This document shows positions 6,138 through 12,415 of a DNA stretch of 16,265 bases, in pieces. Location: assembly GCA_037439425.1 (NCBI GenBank), contig JBBIWA010000103.1, positions 1 to 16,265 of the forward strand. The letters are read 5' to 3'. The notes beneath the pieces are model-generated. The model was not told where the DNA came from, did not search any database, and saw nothing but the letters and a program-made list of their open reading frames with translations. Source of the stretch: JBBIWA01 sp037439425 (GTDB lineage Bacteria; Acidobacteriota; Blastocatellia; RBC074). A program made the translations under genes and the position numbers. The first letter of the stretch is position 1, and the number at the start of each line of letters is the position of its first letter.

Positions 6138-7229
6138 GTGGCTGAGCGAAAACAACATAAGTGGGGCTCAACACGACGCGAATTTCTGCGTGGCGGACTT
6201 CAGGCTGTATCTGTTGGCTCCCTCGCAGGAAATCCTCTGATCATTTCTTCGGGCGGAGACGAGAAAAGCGCCATCACCGATGTAGCAGGCGTTAAGGTCG
6301 GCCACTTCACTGACAGGCGGCGGCCAACCGGTTGTACTGTGATCTTGACTGAAGAAGGGGCTGTAGCCGGTGTGGACGTGCGCGGAGCTGCGCCAGGGAC
6401 GCGCGAAACCGATCTGCTTGATCCCATCAACACTGTCCAATCGGTTCACGCTGTCGTGCTTGCGGGCGGCAGCGCTTTCGGCCTTGAAGCAGCTACGGGC
6501 GTGATGCGTTACCTCGAAGAGCGCGGCATCGGATTCCCCACAGGAGTGGCGCGTGTGCCAATCGTGCCCTCAGCAATTTTGTTCGACCTGGCCGTCGGCG
6601 ATCCGAAGATCAGGCCTGATGCAGAAGCAGGCTACCGGGCTTGCAAAGCGGCAACCACTGCTCCGCCTGCTGAAGGCAATGTTGGCGCGGGCGCAGGCGC
6701 CACAGTGGGTAAGCTCTTCGGGATGCAGCGCGCGATGAAAAGCGGCATCGGCACCGCTGCGATCAAGCTTCTCTCGGGCATTACAGTAGGCGCTATCGTA
6801 GCTGTTAACGCCGTCGGCGATGTCATTGATCCCAGCACAGGACAGCTTATCGCAGGTGCGCGCACGCCTGATGGCAAAAGGCTACTGGGTTCGATGGCCG
6901 CGATCCTGCGTGGTGAATCGTTGCCGCCACTGCTTGGTGGAACTGCCACGACCATTGGCGTGGTAGCCACTGATGTGGCGCTTACCAAAGCGCAGGCGAC
7001 CAAAGTCGCGCAGATGGCGCACGACGGGCTAGCGCGCACCATCAATCCTGTCCACACCGCCTTCGATGGCGATACGATCTTTGCGCTGGCGACCGGCAAA
7101 TCATCGCGGCCAGCCAATGTAACGCTCGTGGGCGCGCTCGCAGCGGAAGCGATGGCGCAGGCTGTAGTGCGGGCAGCGCGCGCGGCGCGCGGGATCGCAG
7201 GGCTGCCAGGTGCGGCAGACCTGAGTTAA
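6138..7229 (+). CDS. P1 family peptidase (DmpA/BapA-like) with Tat-type signal
   Basis: 363 aa from GTG 6138, preceded by AGAGGG. P1 peptidases are Ntn-type enzymes that self-cleave and then act as aminopeptidases, some on beta-peptides or D-amino-acid amides. Typical blocks are ITDVAGVKVGHFTD (46-59), LAGGSAFGLEAATG (108-121), GNVGAGAGATVGKL (180-193) and VGAIVAVNAVGDV. By comparison with the BapA and DmpA cleavage sites, the nucleophile should be T271 at the start of TTIGVVATD (271-279). The residue before it is Ala, where Asn or Gly is common. The N-terminus STRREFLRGG followed by a weakly hydrophobic stretch fits a twin-arginine signal, so export is likely, which is unusual for the family. 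It is followed by a transporter gene, which fits peptide breakdown and uptake. Confidence 0.88.
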   Translation: MAERKQHKWGSTRREFLRGGLQAVSVGSLAGNPLIISSGGDEKSAITDVAGVKVGHFTDRRRPTGCTVILTEEGAVAGVDVRGAAPGTRETDLLDPINTVQSVHAVVLAGGSAFGLEAATGVMRYLEERGIGFPTGVARVPIVPSAILFDLAVGDPKIRPDAEAGYRACKAATTAPPAEGNVGAGAGATVGKLFGMQRAMKSGIGTAAIKLLSGITVGAIVAVNAVGDVIDPSTGQLIAGARTPDGKRLLGSMAAILRGESLPPLLGGTATTIGVVATDVALTKAQATKVAQMAHDGLARTINPVHTAFDGDTIFALATGKSSRPANVTLVGALAAEAMAQAVVRAARAARGIAGLPGAADLS

Positions 7230-7423
7230 AGAACGGTCTAAATCAGCCAAGCAAGATTGGCCCACGGATTTCATATTTTCAGGTTTCAGTGGTTAGCGAT
7301 CACGAACCTGCGGAATACGCTATCGAAAAACGCGGTGAGGTTGCCCCGGCTTGTCGCTGCGGTTATGTGCTCTCAAGTGAGCGCGGCCACAAACAGGAGT
7401 CGCTAATCGAGATTTGCTCCCTG

Positions 7424-8899
7424 ATGACCTTTCTGCTCATCCTCCTTGGCTATGCCGCACTGATGATCGCCTTTGGCGCATTGGTTTCAAAGCGCGTGCG
7501 CCAAGCGAGCGATTTCTTTGTCGCTGGGCGGGAGCTGAGCGCAACTCTGGTTTTCTCCACCTTGCTGGCGGCAAATATTGGCGCAGGTTCAACGGTCGGA
7601 GCCGCAGGATTGGGTTATCGCGATGGCCTCTCAGCCTGGTGGTGGGTCGGGTCGGCTGGAATCGGCTCGCTAGTGTTGGCTTTTACGGTTGGGCCGAAGA
7701 TCTGGCGCGTGGCGCGTGAGCATAATTTCTACACGGTAGGTGATTATCTGGAGTTCCGCTACAATCGCGCCGTGCGCGGACTTGCTGCGCTGCTGCTCTG
7801 GTTAGGTTCACTTACCATCCTGGCCGGTCAACTGATCGCCGTCGCCTGGATCCTCAATGTCGTTTCTGGAATCAGCAAAACTGCTGGCTGTCTGATCGCC
7901 GCAGCCGTTTGTACTACTTACTTCGCTTCCGGTGGACTGCACGCAGCTGCGCGTGTCAACGCGCTGCAACTGGTAGTAAAGCTGATAGGTTTTGGTCTGG
8001 CACTGGCTTACCTGCTTGACTCAATCGGCGGGCTGACAGGGATGCAAAAGGCAGTCGCAGCAGCGGGTAAAGCTGACAGAGCGGCTTACTTTGGATTTAC
8101 GGGAATCGGCCCCGCAGCCATGCTGCGTTACGTAGCGATCCTTGCGCCGTCTTTTATCGTCTCACCGGGACTGTTGCAAAAGGTCTTCGGCGCGCGAGAT
8201 GAAAGAGCCATCCGCCTCGGGGTAGGGTTGAATGCAGCTTGCTTGCTCATTTTTGCCATCATCCCAGCCATCCTGGGAGTGATTGCCTACAGCCAATTCC
8301 CTGCGCTTGATAATCGTGAATTGGCGCTGCCGACGCTTTTAACCCAGTCGCTGCCGATATGGCTTGGTGGCCTGCTGTTAGGAGCTATCTTCGCGGCTGA
8401 GGTAAGCACAGCCGACGCCGTACTATTTATGCTCAGCACCTCACTGAGCAAAGACCTATACCAGGCCTTCATCCGCCCTCAGGCTGATGAGCGGGAGATG
8501 ATGATTGTAGCGCGAGTGACAGCTATCGCCTGTGGAGCAATAGGAGCGTTACTGGGGATTCTGCTGGAAACAGTTATTTCGGCGCTGACGATCTTCTACA
8601 CGCTGCTGACAGCAGCATTGTTCTTGCCCCTGATCGCCGGGCTCTATTCAAAGCGGGTGACGGCGCGTGCGGCTACTGCGACGATGTTGGTTTCGGTGAC
8701 AGTTACCTCTGTGCTTGAGATCATTACCCAAGCATCGGAGAAGTGGGGCCTCCCATATACAATCTTCTCTGTTATTAAAGCTCTGCGCGACGCCTGGGAG
8801 GCAACCGGCGGACAACTAGGCGCTCCACCTTCAATCTGGGGGATTGGGATAGGCGTAGTAGTTATGCTAGCGGTCAGCGCGTTTGAAAAGAGAGCTTGA
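7424..8899 (+). CDS. sodium:solute symporter (SSS family)
   Basis: 491 aa from ATG 7424, with about 13 hydrophobic segments, as expected for the LeuT-fold SSS family. It couples sodium entry to uptake of a solute such as an amino acid, sugar or carboxylate. Family marks include the charged loop SKRVRQASDFFVAGREL after TM1, the sodium-site segment ANIGAGSTVGAAGLGY, and YTVGDYLEFRYN after TM3. A longer frame opens at GTG 7289, but the extra 45 residues are hydrophilic and Cys/Arg-rich and lack a family match, so I start at MTFLLILLGY, which begins TM1. No clear SD precedes 7424 (the nearest AGGAG is about 25 nt off), so the start is the least certain part. The 195-bp gap before it shows no gene. 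Substrate is unknown. Confidence 0.88.
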   Translation: MTFLLILLGYAALMIAFGALVSKRVRQASDFFVAGRELSATLVFSTLLAANIGAGSTVGAAGLGYRDGLSAWWWVGSAGIGSLVLAFTVGPKIWRVAREHNFYTVGDYLEFRYNRAVRGLAALLLWLGSLTILAGQLIAVAWILNVVSGISKTAGCLIAAAVCTTYFASGGLHAAARVNALQLVVKLIGFGLALAYLLDSIGGLTGMQKAVAAAGKADRAAYFGFTGIGPAAMLRYVAILAPSFIVSPGLLQKVFGARDERAIRLGVGLNAACLLIFAIIPAILGVIAYSQFPALDNRELALPTLLTQSLPIWLGGLLLGAIFAAEVSTADAVLFMLSTSLSKDLYQAFIRPQADEREMMIVARVTAIACGAIGALLGILLETVISALTIFYTLLTAALFLPLIAGLYSKRVTARAATATMLVSVTVTSVLEIITQASEKWGLPYTIFSVIKALRDAWEATGGQLGAPPSIWGIGIGVVVMLAVSAFEKRA

Positions 8900-8923
8900 A
8901 CTTCTGACTCGATGAGGTAAGTG

Positions 8924-9712
8924 ATGGACTACGAGAGACTGTTTCGTCTAGATGACCGCATCGCTGTGGTCATCGGAGCTGGATCGGGTATCGGACAGGC
9001 GGTGGCCAGGGGCCTGGCAGCCTACGGCGCGCTGGTCGTCTGCGCTGATGTCAATCAAGAAGCAGCTGAGCAGACCGCACGAGAACTCAAAGGGCCACGT
9101 AGCGGCCTGGCGATGGCAGTTGATGTGAGACAGGCCGAAAGCGTGAAGAGTCTGTTTCAGACGATACACCACCAGCATCAGCGGCTGGATGTCGTGGTCA
9201 CAACGCCGGGAATCAACGTGCGCAAGCCGCTGACAGTTTATGAGAATTCTGAGTTCGACCGCGTCGTCAGTGTGAATCTGAAGGGAATGTTTTACGTCCT
9301 GCGCGAAGCAGGAAAGATTATGGCCGAGCAGGGGCAGGGCAGCATTATCGCTTTCTCTTCGATCCGGTCACAGGTAGTCGAACCAGGCCAGAGCGTCTAT
9401 GCTGCCACTAAAGCCGGGATCGTGCAGATGGTGCGAACGCTCGCAGCAGAGTTGGGGCCTAGGGGCGTGCGCGTGAATGCCATTGCACCTGGGGTGGTCG
9501 AAACTCCTCTGACGCGCCCAATCAAAGAGAAGCCCGAATGGTACGCAGCCTATGCAGCCAAGAGTGTGTTCAATCGCTGGGCGAGCACAGACGAGATGGT
9601 CGGCCCAACCCTCTTTCTCAGTTCAGATGCCTCAAGCTATGTGACCGGGACGGTGCTTTTTGTTGATGGCGGCTGGACAGCCGCCGACGGCCGTTTTGCT
9701 CCCCCTCTTTAA
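8924..9712 (+). CDS. short-chain dehydrogenase/reductase (SDR, classical type)
   Basis: 262 aa. The cofactor motif GAGSGIG is at 18-24. Asp42 at the end of the second strand (VVCADVN) favours NAD(H) over NADP(H). The active site is N118, S146, Y159 and K163 (SVNLKG, FSSIRSQ, YAATK). The C-terminal FVDGGWTA is standard for this family. The usual NNAG tetrad is replaced by TPGI (94-97), a known type of variation. It oxidises or reduces an alcohol/ketone whose identity cannot be deduced. ATG 8924 has GAGG 6 nt upstream; a GTG one codon earlier is also open. It is 24 bp after the symporter and so probably co-transcribed with it. A hairpin terminator follows. Confidence 0.92.
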   Translation: MDYERLFRLDDRIAVVIGAGSGIGQAVARGLAAYGALVVCADVNQEAAEQTARELKGPRSGLAMAVDVRQAESVKSLFQTIHHQHQRLDVVVTTPGINVRKPLTVYENSEFDRVVSVNLKGMFYVLREAGKIMAEQGQGSIIAFSSIRSQVVEPGQSVYAATKAGIVQMVRTLAAELGPRGVRVNAIAPGVVETPLTRPIKEKPEWYAAYAAKSVFNRWASTDEMVGPTLFLSSDASSYVTGTVLFVDGGWTAADGRFAPPL

Positions 9713-9732
9713 ACCCTCAGCCCCTCTTTCCG

Positions 9733-9765
9733 CAAAAAGCAGCCCACACCGAATCGGTGTGGGCT
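9733..9765. terminator. shared intrinsic terminator for convergent genes
   Basis: A perfect 11-bp stem, AGCCCACACCG (9741-9751) with CGGTGTGGGCT (9755-9765), encloses the loop AAT. On the minus strand it is followed by GC then TTTTT (complement of 9734-9738), so it is a full terminator for the small secreted protein gene. For the plus-strand SDR gene the hairpin lacks a T-run and may act less efficiently. Confidence 0.85.
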
Positions 9766-9796
9766 CTGTAGAAATCTGTCGGAGCTATTGCCAGAG

Positions 9797-10159
9797 TTAT
9801 TGGAGAACAAGAGTAAATTTCCGGCCCCGCGGGGTGATCGTCGCAACGGAGCGCGTGCCGTCCTCATTGTCACGGTAGGTCACGCGATCGGCCGCTGCTT
9901 GAATCGGGATCGGCTGTCGGGTGAAGGGAACGGTGATGGTCTTTTTGCTGTTGAGTTTGATTTCTAACGTACCCTGATCGGCATCTGGGAAGGTGACCAT
10001 ATAGCTACCCTTTTTCACTAGCTCAGCCCCCACCTTGCCATCGAAATAGAACTCAATCTTTTGCTTAAAGCTTTGAGCCTGAAGCACCACTGTCAGGCTG
10101 AAGAGCGCAACCAGAATCAAAAACCCACTCAGAAGCGAAACATTGATGCGATTAATCAT
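9797..10159 (-). CDS. small secreted protein of unknown function
   Basis: 120 aa. The N-terminal signal peptide is clear: MINRINV, a hydrophobic core LLSGFLILVALFSLTVV, then LQAQS with likely cleavage after residue 28 or so. The mature part of about 92 residues is rich in beta-type segments and basic residues (IEFYFDGKVG, KGSYMVTFPDADQGTLEIK, TVPFTRQPIPI) and ends TPRGRKFTLVLQ. It resembles small exported hypothetical proteins that I associate with Acidobacteria, possibly a single beta-sandwich domain; I do not recognise a named family. ATG 10159 has GGAGG 5 nt upstream. An ATG four codons earlier overlaps that SD and is less likely. It lies downstream of the TetR gene on the same strand with a 77-bp gap, and is closed by the shared terminator. 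Confidence 0.8.
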   Translation of the reverse strand: MINRINVSLLSGFLILVALFSLTVVLQAQSFKQKIEFYFDGKVGAELVKKGSYMVTFPDADQGTLEIKLNSKKTITVPFTRQPIPIQAAADRVTYRDNEDGTRSVATITPRGRKFTLVLQ

Positions 10160-10205
10160 AAGAGCCTCCATATTAAGACTTTGAAACCTAACCCTGATGA
10201 TTAAC

Positions 10206-10219
10206 TGATCAGACAGTCA
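10206..10219. promoter_or_regulatory. degenerate TetR-operator-like site upstream of the secreted protein gene
   Basis: TGATCAGACAGTCA matches the operator at 10854-10867 in 9 of 14 positions and keeps the TGA and GTCA ends. It lies about 47 bp before the secreted protein start. This could be a weaker second site for the same regulator, or chance. Confidence 0.3.
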
Positions 10220-10236
10220 ATCACCCTCTCAAAAAA

Positions 10237-10839
10237 TTACGGTCTCAAGTAATCAAGAACCAGCCGCTCACAACGGCGGTGATAGTCCTCGAATGTTCCT
10301 TCCGAGGAGAAGAACCATTGCAGCATAAAGCCATCCACCAGTGCCCGGATCATGGAGCTGGCATCCTCAATATCAACTTCGCGAAAGACTCCTGTCTTTA
10401 TGCCTTCCTCAATAATCTCCCGGTCGTGGCCGCAACAGCCACGATAGAATTTAGCATTCAGATCGTGGAATCGTTTGTTGCGTGTGCCGATGCTGACGAA
10501 ATCTGAATAAGCTAAAAAGAACCGCCGAGCCTCCTGAGCATTGGCAAAGACCGTGTTGAGCACCGCCTTGATCTTTTCAACCGGATCAGGTGCAGCAGCC
10601 ACTGCCTGGTGAATTTTGGTGTGGATGCTATCTACTATCCATTCGAGCGCACCAAGAAAAAGATCTTCTTTGGTCGCAAAGTAGTAAAGCGTTGCACCTT
10701 TGCTCACCCCCGCTCGATTGGCAATATCTTGCAGAGTGACTGCCGAATAGCCCTTTTCAGCTACCTCCAGATAGGTTGCTTCGATTAATCCCTGTCGGCG
10801 CTGCTTTTCATATTCTTGAACGAACTGTTTAGGTGCCAT
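10237..10839 (-). CDS. TetR family transcriptional regulator
   Basis: 200 aa, standard TetR length. The N-terminal helix-turn-helix TLQDIANRAGVSKGATLYYF (35-54) followed by ATKEDLF is diagnostic. The C-terminal all-helical part (from about 65) is the ligand-binding and dimer region and is too variable to name a ligand. A strong SD, AAAGGAGGT, sits two bases before ATG 10839. Its promoter carries a perfect palindrome just past the -10, so it most likely represses itself. The other probable target is the secreted protein gene behind it. No efflux pump, the usual partner, is in the window. Confidence 0.93.
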   Translation of the reverse strand: MAPKQFVQEYEKQRRQGLIEATYLEVAEKGYSAVTLQDIANRAGVSKGATLYYFATKEDLFLGALEWIVDSIHTKIHQAVAAAPDPVEKIKAVLNTVFANAQEARRFFLAYSDFVSIGTRNKRFHDLNAKFYRGCCGHDREIIEEGIKTGVFREVDIEDASSMIRALVDGFMLQWFFSSEGTFEDYHRRCERLVLDYLRP

Positions 10840-10853
10840 TGACCTCCTTTAAT

Positions 10854-10896
10854 TGACCGACTGGTCAGATGATAATACCCACCTCTACTCTGTCAA
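10854..10896 (-). promoter_or_regulatory. tetR promoter with 14-bp palindromic operator
   Basis: On the minus strand, TTGACA (10896-10891, perfect) is separated by 16 bp from TATCAT (10874-10869, 5 of 6). Immediately downstream, at the expected transcript start, lies TGACCGACTGGTCA (10854-10867), with arms TGACC and GGTCA around GACT, the form typical of TetR operators. Bound repressor would block RNA polymerase, giving autoregulation. Confidence 0.7.
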
Positions 10897-11022
10897 TAGA
10901 AAATTCATCGCTCGAAAGCTTGAGGTGGCGACCATTTGTTCAGGCTTGAAAGCTGGCCTCCTTGGTAAAACGAGTTATATCGTATATTATCGCTCAGCAG
11001 GGAGCAATATCCAGAAATCCAG

Positions 11023-11103
11023 TTGAGTGCGCGGCGCGAGAGGAATAAGGAAAGTTATCAAACTGGCGGTTTGATAACTGCCTTTCTCTCGCAAAACACT
11101 CAA
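11023..11103. repeat. 81-bp imperfect palindrome (hairpin element)
   Basis: The core is a perfect 11-bp stem, AGTTATCAAAC (11053-11063) with GTTTGATAACT (11069-11079), around TGGCG. Matching outer segments extend it: GCGAGAG (11036-11042) with CTCTCGC (11086-11092), and TTGAGTG (11023-11029) with CACTCAA (11097-11103). Unpaired stretches lie between them. No T-run follows. It may be a small MITE-like element or an untranslated hairpin RNA. Confidence 0.6.
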
Positions 11104-11148
11104 GTGAGGCTCAGTGATCCGACGCGAGGCCGGTGAACTACGTTTGGA

Positions 11149-11185
11149 GATTTCGAATTGCGGATTTAAATCCGAAATCCGAATC
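11149..11185. repeat. GCGGATTT/AAATCCG-type intergenic repeat
   Basis: The centre is a perfect palindrome, CGGATTTAAATCCG (11161-11174), flanked by GATTTCGAATTG and AAATCCGAATC. It belongs to the CGGATTNCGGATT type of low-complexity repeat that often gives false peptides such as RIADLNP. No coding role is likely. Confidence 0.4.
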
Positions 11186-11308
11186 TGGATCAGGACACCC
11201 TGCAACGGCGGCACCAGTTCCAGGCAACTGTCGTTTGCAGTTAAATAGGACTTGCGGCCGCATTAACGGACAGTGCTGCAAGCGTAAAAAGCCTAGAAAC
11301 ACAGGCCG

Positions 11309-11404
11309 AGGTGAACGTTACTCACCTTCGCGGGTGAGCTGACCTTAACGGGTTGACTCTAACGAGTCCTGGCTACGGCGCGTTTCCAGTTAAAAAACGC
11401 GCCG
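11309..11404. other. structured gene-free region with consecutive hairpins
   Basis: Within the 650-bp gap between tetR and the DUF72 gene, several stems follow each other. AGGTGA (11309-11314) can pair with TCACCT (11322-11327). CTCACC (11321-11326) can instead pair with GGTGAG (11333-11338), so these two are mutually exclusive. GACTC (11355-11359) pairs with GAGTC (11364-11368). A 10-bp stem CGGCGCGTTT (11376-11385) pairs with AAACGCGCCG (11395-11404). I recognise no riboswitch, SRP RNA, tmRNA or tRNA here. The remainder, 11405-11491, shows nothing definite. Confidence 0.35.
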
Positions 11405-11491
11405 CGCAGGTAATTAACCAAGCCCTGGACCGCTCCACGCAGCTTCCGATGTCCGGGGGTCGGGGAGCGTCCTGCTGGCTCCGAGGCAGTG

Positions 11492-12313
11492 ATGCAGCAG
11501 TGTGAAATTCACATCGGCACACAGGGATGGAACTATGACGACTGGGTGGGGCCGTTCTACCCGCGCGGAACGCCGGCAGCAGATTTCCTTGATCTCTACG
11601 TGCGTGTCTTTGAGACGGTCGAGGTTGACTCCACCTTTTATGCCATCCCTTCGGAAAATTCGATCCGGTCCTGGCACAAGCGAGCGCCAGCAGGTTTTAC
11701 CTACTCGCTCAAGCTCCCGCAGGAAATTACTCACCGCCAGCGCCTGCAAAATAGTCAGACGACGTTAGAACACTTCTGTGAGCGAGTGCGCGGCTTGGCC
11801 GACAAGTTAGCACTTATTCTGATCCAACTGCCGCCGGACTTTTCACCCCGCTCGCTAAGGGCGCTCGAACAATTTCTTCCTTTGCTTCCCACTGACTTGC
11901 GCTTCGCAATAGAATTCCGTGACCGCGCCTGGTTAGGTGAGGAAGTGATCGAGCGGCTTCTGGAGAGATTGGGAGCACATCAGGTAGCTTTAGCTCTAAC
12001 CGACAGCCAATGGCTTCCTCGCGAGCTGGTGTTTCGTCTCACTGATCGCCTAACTGCTTCTTTCAGTTACGTGCGCTGGCTTGGGCCGCGAGTGCTGACG
12101 GATTTTTCACGTGTACAGATCAACCGCGATCAGGAGCTAGCGGCGTGGGCCCAAGCTTTCTCAGTGTTGCGTCAGCACGTGGGAAAGATCTACGGGTACT
12201 TCAACAACCACTTTCAGGGACATGCGCCTGCCTCGTGTAATCAATTCAAGCGGTTGATCGGTCAGCCGGTGATCGAGCCAGATTCTCTCATCACCCAACC
12301 ATCGCTCTTTTGA
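11492..12313 (+). CDS. DUF72 domain-containing protein (YecE family)
   Basis: 273 aa, the usual length. The family opening IGTQGWNYDDWVGPFYP (8-24) is followed by ETVEVDSTFYAIPS (41-54), the kept KLPQEITH (74-81), the barrel strand RFAIEFRDRAW, and near the end YGYFNNHFQGHAPASC. DUF72 proteins form a TIM-barrel-like fold; their biochemical role is not established. ATG 11492 has GAGG 5 nt before it; a GTG one codon upstream is open too. It stands alone on the plus strand after the structured gap, with the S41 protease gene about 100 bp downstream. Confidence 0.92.
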   Translation: MQQCEIHIGTQGWNYDDWVGPFYPRGTPAADFLDLYVRVFETVEVDSTFYAIPSENSIRSWHKRAPAGFTYSLKLPQEITHRQRLQNSQTTLEHFCERVRGLADKLALILIQLPPDFSPRSLRALEQFLPLLPTDLRFAIEFRDRAWLGEEVIERLLERLGAHQVALALTDSQWLPRELVFRLTDRLTASFSYVRWLGPRVLTDFSRVQINRDQELAAWAQAFSVLRQHVGKIYGYFNNHFQGHAPASCNQFKRLIGQPVIEPDSLITQPSLF

Positions 12314-12353
12314 AAGGAAGGCCGAAGGAGACCGAAAACTTTGGCCAACCTCG

Positions 12354-12382
12354 TTCATCATTATTCACTGGTATGTTATATT
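12354..12382 (+). promoter_or_regulatory. possible promoter of the S41 protease gene
   Basis: TTCATC (12354-12359, 3 of 6) and TATATT (12377-12382, 5 of 6) are 17 bp apart, just after the DUF72 stop and before the SD AAGGAG at 12401. The -35 is weak, so this is a suggestion only. Confidence 0.3.
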
Positions 12383-12415
12383 AGGCTATCAGCCCAAGCG
12401 AAGGAGTGGCACCTC

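Noticed and set aside
7289..7423. 45-residue N-terminal extension of the symporter
   Set aside because: Hydrophilic and Cys/Arg-rich, not expected before TM1 of SSS proteins, and no SD before the GTG.
11300..11410. tRNA, SRP RNA or tmRNA gene
   Set aside because: No cloverleaf with CCA end, no GGAAGCAGC-type SRP motif and no tmRNA ends are present.
12341..12415. 25-residue N-terminal extension of the S41 protease from TTG
   Set aside because: It would overlap the presumed promoter and precede the signal anchor; ATG 12416 has an SD.
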